A stretch of 64,000 nucleotides of DNA, from NCBI GenBank assembly GCA_021014325.1, contig CM037467.1:6510001-6574000 (forward strand). The letters run 5' to 3'. A program made the translations under genes and the position numbers. This document shows, piece by piece, positions 1-10,178 of the stretch. How positions within the stretch are numbered: position 1 is the stretch's first letter; each line of letters begins with the position of its first letter. The notes below the pieces were generated by a model that made no database searches, was not told the DNA's origin, and worked only from the letters and a program-made list of their open reading frames with translations. The DNA is from Plazaster borealis. Lineage: Eukaryota > Echinodermata > Asteroidea > Forcipulatida > Labidiasteridae.

Positions 1-357
1 GTTTGGTAATTACTCAAAATACAGCATAAAAACTGACTTGGTAACGAGCAACAGAGAGCTGTTGATAGTATTTATAAACATTGTGAGAAACGACTCCCTC
101 TGAAGTAACGTCAGTTTCTGAGAAAGAGGTAATTTCTCACTAAAATAATAAAAACTTCTTGCAAGAAGTTTTTATTCCTATCTGAAAGCACACAAATTTG
201 TACAACAAGGGTGGGGGGTTTTTTCATCATTTTCTTGCAACTTCGATGACAAATTGAGCCCAAATTTTCACAGGCTTGTAATTTTATGCATATGTTGGGA
301 TACACCAAGTGAGAACACTGGTCTTTGACAATTACCAAACGTGTACGATGCCTTTAA
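1..357. mobile_element. MITE-like non-autonomous element, left end cut by window start
   Basis: The window opens with GTTTGGTAAT, and its exact reverse complement ATTACCAAAC lies at 331-340, followed by GTGTACGATGCCTTTAA. These are the two ends of a short inverted-repeat element without coding capacity. The outermost left bases fall before the window. The right end finishes in CTTTAA, the same kind of end seen in the elements at 8974 and 10179. From memory, not a search, the internal sequence matches a very abundant repeat family I associate with sea-star genomes; this is the main clue to the organism. The short reverse-strand open frame across it has no recognisable protein features. Confidence 0.6.
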
Positions 358-1055
358 TAGTCGCTTGTAGGTTTGTCAGGGTCTTTTGTTATGTGCGGGA
401 CTGCAAACCTGCGGGTAATAGAAGTTTATTTTATTTTTGCGGCCCCTGACCCACATAGCTGTTGAGATTTTTCATTTTTATAGGACTATCTTATCTCCCT
501 AGATGTTACCGAGTCACAAGCCAACTGTAAGTTAACCTGGATAAACCTACAATTCACAGGCTATAAACCATTATACATTGGTAGTTTCTACTGCCCACCA
601 ACCATCAAAATCAAAACCAAAAGCCTTGATGAGTGTCCAAATCTCTTGCTAACCTCATGAGTAAACATGTATGCATTTAGTTTAAATAAGCAACACACGC
701 GTCCGCTGCTGACCAATGAAATCAGTTCAATTTATGAGGACTCGCTCAAGTAGGTGTTCACAATAACTCCACGGAGTTACACATGTAGGCTACATTCAGG
801 TTAATATGTCTGTGATGTGAAGAATCGATATTGATAGAATATATGAATATAAGCCAGACTCTTTTAGATAGATTTCCCTTTGTTGACTAATTTCCGTTTT
901 ATGTTAAGGCCTATATATTTTTAAGAGGGGTTCTGTGCAGGTGTAACAATGGACTGTTCTAACTGCACAATAAACCGTTAAACCACAAACATTACGTGAT
1001 TTTAAACTTTGAATAAGTTGCCAATTATGGGAAGAATAATTATGAAAAAATATTC
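358..1055. other. Non-coding flank left of the hAT element
   Basis: I see no convincing open frame, RNA gene or terminal-repeat element here. The stretch at about 851-953 has a diverged partner on the other side of the hAT insertion, at about 4292-4382, listed separately. Confidence 0.5.
851..953 (+). repeat. Diverged direct repeat, left copy
   Basis: Landmarks AATTTCCG, TATTTTTAAGA and ACAATGGA occur here in the same order and orientation as at 4292-4382. The upstream portion (AAGCCAGACTC against AAGCTAAACTC) also aligns. Small gaps separate the landmarks. The two copies lie on either side of the hAT insertion. Confidence 0.45.
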
Positions 1056-1063
1056 TTCAACAA
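1056..1063 (+). repeat. hAT target-site duplication, left copy
   Basis: TTCAACAA immediately precedes the CAGCGGCG terminus and is repeated exactly after the other terminus. Eight bases is the typical duplication length for hAT elements. Confidence 0.93.
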
Positions 1064-1077
1064 CAGCGGCGTAGCCA
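1064..1077 (+). repeat. hAT terminal inverted repeat, left
   Basis: CAGCGGCGTAGCCA is an exact inverted match to 4271-4284. The sequence just inside (GGTGGGGGGGCAC and further G runs) resembles the G-rich inner part of the other end when that end is read on the opposite strand. Confidence 0.92.
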
Positions 1078-1295
1078 GGACTTTTTCGGTGGGGGGGCAC
1101 AGGGGGGGCATTGCTTCCAAGTGGGGGGGCCCAGGGAGAATGGGTTTGTCTGTGGTGGGGTTCATATTTTGGAAGGGCTGGGGGACGCTGCAGGGTTCTT
1201 GGCCCCTGTTGTGTTTATAACAACCCATTTACTGTAAGTAACTAGACAGTAACGTTGGCAGAAAATAAAATAAAACACAGTACAAACTTACCCAA

Positions 1296-3779
1296 TTACA
1301 CCAGAATAATTCTCCTATTTCTGTGTCGCTTTGAGAATTCGTCTACAAAGTATTCCAAGTCCAACTTGTCCACACGATCACTCTCAATGGACAGAACCGC
1401 CAGGTTGCTCAGTCGGCTGTTAGCCATGGAGTTCCTTTTTACTGTTTTGATAAGTTTCATCGCAGAAAAGCTTCTCTCACAGGAAGCAGAAGATACTGGG
1501 ATGACTAGTGCAATTTTTGCTAGCCGGTACAGCTCTTGGAAAGCCTCTCCAAATGGTTCCAGTGAAATAACGAACTGTTGTAGTGATTCTGGTGCTTTCC
1601 TGCCATCTTCACAGCGGCGTTGGAGAAGTCGCTTTACTGAGTGTAATTCGTGTTTTAGATCTTCTGTGTTGGCATTGTATGCTGTTGCTAGGCCCTGCAT
1701 ATTTTCATAATCTAAGAAGCACTGGCTTTGGGGATTGAGTGACTGCATTGATTTCATAATTGCGCAAGAATCTGTATTGAAGCGCCGTTTCATCTCAGAT
1801 ATCATTCTGTCCAGAATGGGATACACAAAGTGGGCCCGAACTGTGTCTTTGGTTGCTGCATCGGGTCGAGCTTCGCCTTGTAAACTAACCATAGGCTCAA
1901 TAAGGATAGCCTCCTCTATGCGCTGAGGTAATTGACGTTTTCTTTTCCTTTGAGTTGGATCAATGTTCACAATGTCAAAGCCATGTACTTCTACAGTTGC
2001 CTGTACTTCATCCCATAGATGGTTGTAAGATGATGGGTTGGAGCGCAGGTCTTGTAGCTGTGCGATGAGAACTTCTGTTAGTTCAGCTGCCTTTCCGAGA
2101 TCAACCTTAGTAGACTGAAGCATATTAGAAAGTTGGCTTGTCTTGATGAGTATGTCGGTCAGCACTACAAGCTTCATGAGGAACTGGGCATTAAGCTGTG
2201 CCAACAGTCCTCTAGCATCAACTGCCCGGTCAGCATGGGTTTCTTTGCCTATTTCCTCTAAGAGACGTATCAGTGCTGGAAACCTGTCTCGTATCACCCG
2301 GCATGCATCGACTCGACAAGCCCACCGTGTGTCTGAAAGCCGCTTAAGTTCCCGAATAGGTTCACCAGGATACATATCCTTCTGAATGTTTATCCACTTT
2401 GAATGAAGATATGATCCACTTACAAACACATAGACCTTTTCTAGCAAAGCAAAGAACTGAGCAGCATCTGGTATGCCTTTAGTAACATCAACAAGTACCA
2501 AGTTCAGACGATGAGCATGGCAGTGAACATAGAATGCATATTGTGCTTCTCGTCTAACTCGCGCTGCCACACCGCTAATTCTGCCGCTCATGACGGAGGC
2601 TCCATCATATCCTTGTCCAACTAAGTTTTTTCGGTAGTCAATCCCATGGCTTCGAAGAATGTCTAAGATAGCATTTGTGAGTGCTTCGGCATCCAACTGA
2701 AGCGCTGCTTTGAACTCCAGGAAACTTTCTCGAATTTCTCCATCATAAAAATATCTTATCACGAGAGAGATTTGTTCTGTCTTGGACACGTCTTTGCTTT
2801 CGTCAACAAGTATTGAAAATACTCCTGCTTCGTTCACTTCCTGTATGATTTCTTTCCGGATGATTTCAGCAAAGGTAAGTATCATTTCGTTTTGGATCTC
2901 CGGACTGGTATATTTTGCATTTTTTGGTCCACTGCCCAGACGTTGTTTGATGGTTTCATCATGGCTTGCAACCAGTTCCAGGATTTTGATTACATTTCCA
3001 GGATTGACAGCTCCTTCGTTTTCTCTGTGCCCTCGTTGTGCAAGTTTCTGTGTGCAAGTCACTAAAATTACTTGGCCGAGTGTTTTTATGAAATGACGAT
3101 TTTTTCTCACAGTGGCTTTATATGAGCTGGTCATCATCTGTGCAACAGAAGTTCCTTGCTTTTGAATGCTCTTAAATTCTGCCCATGCAACCATTGCATC
3201 ACGGTGATAGTCTGCATGGCAGTGCTTTGTGAACCCACCAGAATGCCCGACCGCTTTTTTCCATTTGGAATAACCACTGGTAGTAAATGATTTTTCAACG
3301 TTTGAGGACGGTACTGAGAAGTGGCGGCATGCAAAACAATACACACTGTCTGTAGTTTGTGAGTACTCTAACCAAGGGTTTGTAAGAAACCACTCAGGAC
3401 GAAATGATCGCTGCTTTTCTCCAAATTGAGTACGTGGGTAGTTCTGCAGTTTTGGCTGAGAAGGCCCTGCTGAAGGTGTCCTGGATATGTCCCGCGGTCC
3501 GGGCCCTTCTTTTTCTACACAGTGCTGGATGCCTGTGTCAACAGAATCCTTCGAATATGTGTCATCTTCATCGCTCAAGCTCAAACCAGTCTCACAATCC
3601 TGTTCCTCTCCTTCACTCTCACTCAGCCTCTCTGCCCTCTCACTGCCATGATCACAATCCTCCAATACATCAGTTGGAAGAGACTCAAGTTGTGATTCTT
3701 CCTCCGTAGATTCTGGATGCTCCGTATTAACTGCAGCTCGTGACTTTCCTCTTTGGAAATAATCTTTAATCGTCGCCAT
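1296..3779 (-). CDS. hAT-family transposase (TTF-type zinc finger, DUF4371, C-terminal dimerisation region)
   Basis: This 827-aa nuclear transposase would cut out and reinsert the surrounding element. Seen in the sequence: an acidic, low-complexity N-terminus (about 20-100); a TTF/BED-like zinc-binding region (about 125-200) with FRPEWF, C148-x2-C151, W173 and H188/H192; an RNase-H-like catalytic core interrupted by a helical region; and a C-terminal hAT dimerisation segment (about 740-805). Likely catalytic residues are D326 in LVDES, D392 in GYDGASVMSG and E768 in SASCERSFS. The family motifs CHAH (420-423) and RW (485-486) are present. The length is normal for intronless ZMYM1-like/DUF4371 transposases. 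The start codon has G at -3 and G at +4. No stop or frameshift breaks the frame. Similar proteins are often annotated as zinc finger MYM-type protein 1-like, but terminal repeats and a target duplication show this is a transposon gene and not a domesticated one. Confidence 0.93.
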   Translation of the reverse strand: MATIKDYFQRGKSRAAVNTEHPESTEEESQLESLPTDVLEDCDHGSERAERLSESEGEEQDCETGLSLSDEDDTYSKDSVDTGIQHCVEKEGPGPRDISRTPSAGPSQPKLQNYPRTQFGEKQRSFRPEWFLTNPWLEYSQTTDSVYCFACRHFSVPSSNVEKSFTTSGYSKWKKAVGHSGGFTKHCHADYHRDAMVAWAEFKSIQKQGTSVAQMMTSSYKATVRKNRHFIKTLGQVILVTCTQKLAQRGHRENEGAVNPGNVIKILELVASHDETIKQRLGSGPKNAKYTSPEIQNEMILTFAEIIRKEIIQEVNEAGVFSILVDESKDVSKTEQISLVIRYFYDGEIRESFLEFKAALQLDAEALTNAILDILRSHGIDYRKNLVGQGYDGASVMSGRISGVAARVRREAQYAFYVHCHAHRLNLVLVDVTKGIPDAAQFFALLEKVYVFVSGSYLHSKWINIQKDMYPGEPIRELKRLSDTRWACRVDACRVIRDRFPALIRLLEEIGKETHADRAVDARGLLAQLNAQFLMKLVVLTDILIKTSQLSNMLQSTKVDLGKAAELTEVLIAQLQDLRSNPSSYNHLWDEVQATVEVHGFDIVNIDPTQRKRKRQLPQRIEEAILIEPMVSLQGEARPDAATKDTVRAHFVYPILDRMISEMKRRFNTDSCAIMKSMQSLNPQSQCFLDYENMQGLATAYNANTEDLKHELHSVKRLLQRRCEDGRKAPESLQQFVISLEPFGEAFQELYRLAKIALVIPVSSASCERSFSAMKLIKTVKRNSMANSRLSNLAVLSIESDRVDKLDLEYFVDEFSKRHRNRRIILV

Positions 3780-3878
3780 TGCAATACAACACCACGTTAG
3801 CTATAATGCAACAAAACGGTGCTCAAAATAACTGTTGGCAACAGAACACGGTTGACATTGACCACTGACATTTACCAA

Positions 3879-4032
3879 CTGTTCATTCCGCTGCATTGCA
3901 TTGATCAACACGTGGGCACGCGCGCTTCCTGTGATGGCGAAAATCCCCACCTCACCTGTTCATTCCGCTGCATTGCATTGATCAACACGTGGGCACGCGC
4001 GCTTCCTGTGATGGCGAAAATCCCCACCGCAC
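3879..4032 (+). repeat. 77-bp tandem duplication upstream of the transposase start
   Basis: Two adjacent 77-bp copies (3879-3955 and 3956-4032) are nearly identical, differing near the end (CCTCAC against CCGCAC). Each contains a CACGTG hexamer (3909-3914 and 3986-3991) and a GC-rich GGGCACGCGCGC stretch. They lie about 100 bp upstream of the transposase start codon, where a promoter or 5' leader would be expected. Confidence 0.9.
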
Positions 4033-4270
4033 AAGTTAAACAATAATGGCTTGGTATACGATTAAAGTTTTTTATTTTGTTATTACTTTATTGTAAATGA
4101 AGGCCTACAACTAGCAGATGTATTCTGGATATAACTTTGTAATGCTTTGTTTTAATTCTTTTAACTTACTTTTTTGTGGGCACTATCGCGATTTTTTTTT
4201 CGTGGGGGGGGGCACCTGGGGGGGGCGCTGGAAATTTGTGGGGGGGCCCGTGCCCCCCCAGGCCCCCCCG

Positions 4271-4284
4271 TGGCTACGCCGCTG
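4271..4284 (-). repeat. hAT terminal inverted repeat, right
   Basis: TGGCTACGCCGCTG is the exact reverse complement of the left terminus. It is preceded by long C and G runs in the subterminal region (about 4195-4270). Confidence 0.92.
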
Positions 4285-4292
4285 TTCAACAA
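4285..4292 (+). repeat. hAT target-site duplication, right copy
   Basis: TTCAACAA follows the right terminus directly and matches 1056-1063 exactly. Confidence 0.93.
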
Positions 4293-4382
4293 GCTAAACT
4301 CTTGATAAATACATTCCCAAGTTTTGAAGAATTTCCGTTTATATTTTGATATTTTTAAGACATGTGAGGGTGTGACAATGGA
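4292..4382 (+). repeat. Diverged direct repeat, right copy
   Basis: Partner of 851-953, with AAGCTAAACTC, AATTTCCG, TATTTTTAAGA and ACAATGGA in the same order. The hAT element inserted at the left border of this copy. Confidence 0.45.
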
Positions 4383-4469
4383 TAGTACGTAATAACTATG
4401 ACGTTGCCCCGGTCTGCATGCTTCTCCAATCCCCTCGGACTCCCGACCCTTCCGGTCCCGCTGCCAGTT

Positions 4470-4516
4470 CGTGGGGGCTGGAGCTCCGCAGAGCTGTAGC
4501 TCCGCAGAGCCCCACG
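4470..4516. repeat. GC-rich hairpin with internal direct repeats
   Basis: CGTGGGGGCT (4470-4479) can pair with AGCCCCACG (4508-4516). Between them the 13-mer AGCTCCGCAGAGC occurs twice, 16 bp apart (4482 and 4498). It may be the end of an unidentified transposable element. No coding potential is seen. Confidence 0.45.
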
Positions 4517-6481
4517 AGATTCACACGGCGTCAATGCAAAACCGATCCGTTGAGCCCCAAACAGTCGTCATATCTTATGATTTTAACAACTGAACAATAC
4601 CCCACTTAAATATTGATATACTGGCGGAAAGACAGAATCTAAAGACCTTGTTCATGGTACACGATGAGCCCCTAACGTTAGAGAACCAAAGCATCCACCA
4701 TCCATTCATGACCACTCTAAACAACCATTAAATGCACATCGTACCTTCACATAGTCGCCATTTTTCAAAACAAAGTTGTATGGCAGAGTTTCCAAGGAAG
4801 TCTTGAATAGGCCTATTCATCAATTTTTCAGGTCAAAGTGTACATAACAGTAATGTATTCTGAATGCTGCAATCTCATTGGCTGCTACCCAAATCAGTAG
4901 ATGAGCTCCATTGGCCGTGCACAAACTTCTGGCGGATTCGCCAAGTCGGGTTTCGCGATCCAGAATTCACTGGATTGGCAAATAAATGACACTAGAGGGC
5001 GCCCGTTACAACACCACTCATAGATTACCGACTCGATTAGCACGAGACCCGACTTGAACCAAGTCTAGTCGCCCGCCGGTCGTCCATACACGTCCACACA
5101 CACAACACATGGTGTATTGTGCAGATATACAACACAGCGGGTCCAGAGTCCAACATTCCGCACGCTGTGATTGGCCATTGAAATTTCCATATTCATAAGA
5201 AAACTTGGCTAGTCTCCAACTAAGTACACGTTCACGAGCCGAGTAAAGAATAGCTGCACAGTGTGGCGCACGCCTGCGGACTATACACAGCCTTGGATTA
5301 AGGCTATTCAAACATTGACAACTTTTGCCGACAGAGGGCGATGCCGCATGCGGGGCAAAGTTCATTGAATTTTTTCCCAATGTGCGTCGTCGATCGATCG
5401 TTTAATCACAAAGATTTCATTGCAAAAGAAGTTCTATAAAAACGATCATGAATCCATTAAAATGGTTGTTGGTGAAAAGAGTATTATTAAGGGCAGAAAT
5501 TAGGGGATGAGATCGTCCAAAAACGTAATTTTACGAACTGAACTTCCGTGTTTTGTTTTTTGGGGGGTTTTTTACGCCTCAAAAATTGTGTGCATTAATA
5601 CATGTGGGCGACCCAAAATTTTGGTTGAATCGCCCTGCCGGCCGGCGAGTGAAGAAAAACGTTAAGGGAAACCCCTGCCCAGCAACCCGGAGGTTCATCA
5701 GTCTGGGTAAAGTGCAAGTAAGTGTACACCAATGGAATGAAAAATGTGAACAAAATAACCACACCTCAAATTGAAAGTTGGTAAAATTGATATCAGCATT
5801 TAAAACATAGCCCTGATTGGTGAGATAACAAATTTCCTTGAAACTTCTGAAGCGCTTGCAACTTGACCTCCTCTGTTATTTACTATAGCCCATGTTATGT
5901 TTTTTTCTAAAGAAGTTATAAACTTTCAGATTTTACCACTTTCCAACATGACGATTTAAAATTTATGAGTTGAACAAGGTTAGTGTAATGGTAACAGGTG
6001 TAAAATATTAACAAATAACTCGAAATTCAAGAACTAAAAAAAAATAAAAAAATAACAAAATAAAATTATTTTCCTACCTACCTGGAATTTTTTCAGGCCG
6101 TTACCGTAAACACAACATTTATTTTGTTTGGCCTTAAATATAAATGACCACAGGTTTCACTGCTGGAGACTATACATTTTAAAATTACCACATCAAGATG
6201 AAAACTAACTGAACTATCCTTACATGAGTATTTTGGTATACTTATATATGTATACAATTATTTAAAATATCTTATCTTATGAGGTCAAAACAATATTTTT
6301 GAAAAATGGCATTTGAGGTTGTAAAATGGGCAGTATTTTGAAGAAGATGCCTTATTAGGCTATACGCACAGCGATCTTCAAATTGATATAAGTTGACACA
6401 AAAAATGCCTCAGAACGACAAAAATACCAAAACAAAACGCATTTAAAAATGCCTACTGGCTTCTTCATGTCTTAGATGCAA
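4517..6481. other. Non-coding interval
   Basis: This is about 2 kb with no gene I can support. A 120-codon reverse-strand frame at 5018-5380 shows no recognisable domain or splice context. AT-rich runs occur around 6035-6070. No tRNA, rRNA or terminal-repeat structure was found. Confidence 0.4.
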
Positions 6482-7046
6482 TGTTCCATCCCAACTTGAA
6501 AATCGTCCCAACTAAGTTGGGGCGTCCCAACTGTAGTTGGGATCGCCCATAGATCTGTACAGTACAGGCTGTGAATTCCCAGGCTGTGTACAGAAAAGCA
6601 TAGGAACCGTGATCATTTGTAATTGTGGGGACTGCAACATGCGCGGGCGTTGATGTGGGTATTGAGCCCAGTTTTGGCTTTAGAATAGTACTAGATGAGT
6701 GTGAAACTTGTCATTATGTGCCTGTGGTGTTGGTGCCAACCTTTTCAACAAAACAAAAACAAAAAGGATGTGGAGAATAATCATAGAGAAAGTAATTACT
6801 CCAACTTATTTACCCTGAAAAGGTCTACTGTTTTGATCGACCTTAAATTTGTTTTCTTTCTTTTTTTCTGGGATTCTGCTATCACAAAAAAACAACCTGC
6901 AATCAGATGAGATACTTGCTAGTCTAGTCCTAGTACCCTGTACAATTACTACTGTCCCAACTACAGTTGGGACGCCCCAACTTGAACACTCAAGTTGGGA
7001 CCAGTCCCAACTATAGTTGGTGCGATTGTCAAGTTGGGGCGGAACA
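6482..7046. mobile_element. Foldback/MITE-like element with repeated CCCAACT motifs
   Basis: TGTTCC (6482) and GGAACA (ending 7046) begin imperfect inverted arms. A perfect 27-bp inverted match links 6516-6542 with 6955-6981. The arms are built from small palindromes such as CCCAACTAAGTTGGG and CCCAACTGTAGTTGGG. GCAA directly flanks both ends (6478-6481 and 7047-7050), consistent with a 4-bp target duplication, though four bases could match by chance. The interior of about 410 bp carries no convincing gene. Confidence 0.65.
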
Positions 7047-7120
7047 GCAACATCAGGCATTTAAATGTACTCACGATTTGGTTTTGAGCTGCAAATTTAC
7101 GATTTTCGGAGAAACCACCA

Positions 7121-7128
7121 TGACGTCA
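7121..7128. promoter_or_regulatory. CRE-like site TGACGTCA
   Basis: Exact 8-bp palindrome of the CREB/ATF consensus. No linked gene start is evident, so function is uncertain. Confidence 0.25.
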
Positions 7129-8030
7129 AACTCTCAGTTGGACCGACATTGCTACTGTGTGCACTCGCCACAGCGCGCGATTGCTGTGCGAATATACAAC
7201 GCATTCCTGGGGCGCTAGTTCCCTGTACTACGACCGCAGATGTCAAAATTTCCAAAAAACGACTACAGCGCCCAGTTACTGCCCAATTTCGGTAATTTTA
7301 TTTCCTCACAAAAACAAGACAACTGCGCAGTATTTACGTGAAATATTTTTTACACATTCTTAGCATTTTACATAAAATGTTACTTACCCTGGCGTTACAA
7401 TTTGAAAGGTCAGGAAGGTGATAAGTTTTATATTATTGCGTTTTTTATGCAAAATTTAAAATAAAAAAATTATCATTTTACGCAGACAAACTTTGGAAAA
7501 AATGTCATAATTTATTTGTCGATGATGTTTGGTACTTTATTTTAGGTTTGTTGGTTTATTGGATGGTATACTTCACAGCATGTAATGTATCAACACTAAA
7601 CAGAAATTGAGCAGGATGGAGGATTGGTCAGCAAGTTGAATGTGAAGTGATCCGGAACTGGTCAATGATCCGGAACTGGTCAAACGACTGCAGTACACGG
7701 CGCCTCCTGGCTCAATCTACTACTAGTACTATATTTTATCTTCAACAAATTTATACAATACAAGTTGTAAATGCACGATTTAATTTGAAATTGTTCTCAA
7801 ATTACTTACCGTGACTTTCACTTCAGTGGGATGTGACCGACAACGCACGACGCACAAGGGCACGGAATAAAAAGGTAAACCAGGGTAACACACCAAGGGA
7901 AAGGAGGTAGCAAAGCTAAACTTAAGTCTAGGTACAAGACCTTGTTTTTGTTTACCCCGAGAGAGCCCTCTAGAGGGCGCTATCATCAACAAACCACCCC
8001 CAGCATAATGCTTGTCCTAACCCGAACATC

Positions 8031-8038
8031 TGACGTCA
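8031..8038. promoter_or_regulatory. CRE-like site TGACGTCA
   Basis: Second exact CREB/ATF palindrome, in a GC-richer stretch without an identified gene. Confidence 0.25.
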
Positions 8039-8207
8039 CACACACTTCGAGGCTCGTGAATAACGCCAGATAGCGGCCTTGAGCAACTGGCAGGATTTCT
8101 GGTAGTTGCTACCATTAAAAACAACATTCATAAATACCCCGGACAGTTTCGCTATTCTGATTGGTCGAGAGCACGTCACGTTGGGGTGTTTAAACGGACG
8201 ATATTTA

Positions 8208-8366
8208 GGGCGTTTACGAATCCACGGCTTCGGCTTCGGATCAGGCTAGCTAGCTAGGCCCCTCAGTTGTTTTGACTATACGCGTCCTATGCGTTCAGGG
8301 ATTCAGACAAGAGAACGGAGCCTGAAGCCTAAGCCCGAGCCTTGAGCCTCCGTTTCGTAAACGCCC
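8208..8366. mobile_element. Short inverted-repeat element (159 bp)
   Basis: GGGCGTTTACGAA (8208-8220) is the exact reverse complement of TTCGTAAACGCCC (8354-8366). The interior is GC-rich and includes the palindromic stretch GGCTAGCTAGCTAGGCC. GTGTTTAAAC sequences lie further out on both sides and may be part of a larger structure. It has no coding capacity and the element class is unknown. Confidence 0.55.
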
Positions 8367-8973
8367 AACACCGGCTAGTTAGTGTTTAAACACGCGTCGG
8401 CTGGCTTTTAGCGGTGATGGACGCGCACGCTCATTTACGCCATTTTACTTACGCGGAATACAAAGCTATTAGTACTAGCGGGTTGGGAGCGATTCTTCGA
8501 TATAAATTGCTGCAAATATACTGTGGGGTAACGGGGGCGGGGAAGGGGGGTGGTACGGAGGGATACTCAGAGGTAATCATTTTGTAGTATTGGCTCGGCA
8601 ACGGTAGTTGAAATTGGTACGCAATGTTATTTTGTCTGTTGATAAAATGTTGCGCATGCAAAAGATGTTGAGTGGGGTCGCAACGTCGCCTGCCCTCCTA
8701 ACCCCTTTCGTCCCCTTTCTCCAACTACGGCTGGAGTTTAATATTGGGGAAGGGTGTAGTTGCGCGGCAAACAGCTAGGGCCTAGGGGGCTAAGGAAAAA
8801 TGGAGACACGATGGAGTAAAACACTACAGGAATCAAAAGTATTGTACTAATGTGTTGTGGAAAAAACTGTAAAATACATACAATCATACATTTCGATTTT
8901 ATAGTGGTAGTTTGGGGAAATTAATGTAAAAGAGTGTGCAAGTAGTTTGTTACTCTGAATACAAAAAGTACAT
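8367..8973. other. Non-coding interval
   Basis: No gene, RNA or repeat structure could be supported. The first part is GC-rich and the second part AT-rich. Confidence 0.4.
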
Positions 8974-9359
8974 TTAAAAGGATGTATACGTTTGGTTTTT
9001 GGAACCGTTCGATTGTTTAGTCCCATTTAAATGTAGATAAAACAGTGAAACTATACCTGTGAACATTCATTTCAATAGGTGGTAGCGTTTTTGAGATATC
9101 GCCGAAATTGGAGCGGTAGGACTCGAATAATCCGCAATTGAATAACACAATCTGAGCAGTGGTTCTGACAGAAACGCTTCTCAGATTCAAATTTTGGGTG
9201 ATAGAAACTGATATCTTTTTCCAGAAACCACTGTACTCCGATGTAAATTGATTCTCAAAATGTTTTATTCTATCGAAAGTGCTGTACTTCTAACCAAGTA
9301 AGTTTTGTATTGCCATTAATTTGAAGAGTGTGATTACCAAACGTATACCTTCCCTTTAA
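8974..9359. mobile_element. MITE-like element with TTAA boundaries
   Basis: The left end TTAAAAGGATGTATACGTTTGG and the right end, read on the opposite strand as TTAAAGGGAAGGTATACGTTTG, match closely over about 20 bp. TTAA is present at both borders (8974-8977 and 9356-9359), as for a TTAA target duplication. The 386-bp element lacks coding capacity. Its termini resemble those at 357 and at 10179-10444. Confidence 0.7.
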
Positions 9360-9484
9360 TAAACTGCCACGTTTAATAATTATTGTTAACAGTTTAAAAA
9401 TATGAACTTTAAAGACTTGCAGATTAGCAAACTTTCCACAATGCTTTTAAAATGGTACTCCGCCTGGCCTGTACGCTATATTAG

Positions 9485-9965
9485 TATGCCGTTGCACATA
9501 CTCGCGGGGAGACGTTGGAACACCAGTGCCGACCCCAGTAAGCGGTGTCCGGCAGGCGAAAATTCCCAGAATGCACAAAAATGCAAAACAGCGAACGCAA
9601 ATTTAAGAAATGGCAAAACCCCCAGTTTATGTTTTGAATATGCCAGATTTCTCACAAAGTCACCACACACAAATCATTAAACCCTCACGCAAGCTCCGCT
9701 ATACAGACTACCCTAGTGCCGCAAGAAAAAAACCATGCCTGACGGGTGAAACACGCCAAGGGCCGACCAATGCGGGTGTCCATGATCTACCATTGATACA
9801 CGCTTTCGCGGGGAGACGTCGGAACACCAGCGCAGACCCCCCCCCCCCAATCCATCCCCACGCAAATGCGGATATCCGACTGCCGTTGCACACAATCGCG
9901 GGTAGACGTGCAGACCCCACGGGTTCCCCGAAATTGACCCAGGATGCATCAATTCAGCAGGGTGC
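9485..9965 (+). repeat. Dispersed GC-rich repeat, locus 1
   Basis: Recurrent pieces include CCGTTGCACA, TCGCGGGGAGACGT, GGAACACCAG and ATTGACCCAGGA. They are found at 9487-9540, 9755-9850 and 9870-9965, and recur at 11281-11492. A poly-C run lies at about 9838-9848. Open frames in this region are short and follow the repeat, so I do not call them genes. Confidence 0.6.
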
Positions 9966-10178
9966 GGGATGGAAAGTAATTGTTATTGTGTGCATTCATG
10001 AGAAATTACCTTAGATTATGCAATGCTACTTTGTTCGATCGCAAATAAGGGCACCGGTTATCCAGACATGTAAATTATTGTTTATTGTGTGCATTCATTG
10101 TAAAAAGAACTATTTTGCAAAGGATAATCTTTAAATATAAAAGTTCAAGGAAAACATTTGGTTTGTTTGGGTTTACAT

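Larger units (their letters stand above)
1064..4284 (-). mobile_element. Complete hAT-superfamily DNA transposon
   Basis: This 3221-bp element is bounded by perfect 14-bp terminal inverted repeats (CAGCGGCGTAGCCA and its reverse complement) and an exact 8-bp target duplication. Both subterminal regions are rich in runs of G or C. Inside is one uninterrupted 827-codon transposase frame on the minus strand. Intact ends, intact duplication and intact frame together indicate a recent insertion that may still be autonomous. A 77-bp tandem duplication lies between the transposase start and the right end. Confidence 0.93.
7047..8207. other. Non-coding interval with two CRE palindromes
   Basis: No supported gene. 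The full CRE palindrome TGACGTCA occurs at 7121-7128 and 8031-8038. CTCTAGAGGGCGC near 7970 resembles short motifs common in invertebrate repeats. The remainder is unassigned. Confidence 0.4.

Noticed and set aside
1255..1926. Forward-strand frames overlapping the transposase (also 2143-2385, 2782-3096, 3404-3709)
   Set aside because: They are antisense to a well-supported transposase and show no protein features of their own.
1296..3779. Domesticated host zinc finger MYM-type gene
   Set aside because: The frame sits inside intact terminal inverted repeats with an exact 8-bp target duplication, so it is best explained as a transposon gene.
5018..5380. 120-codon reverse-strand open frame
   Set aside because: No recognisable domain, no clear splice or promoter signals, and a composition like the surrounding non-coding DNA.
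9402..10014. Overlapping frames of 92 and 134 codons
   Set aside because: They run through the dispersed GC-rich repeat and a poly-C run; frames on the opposite strand are equally open.
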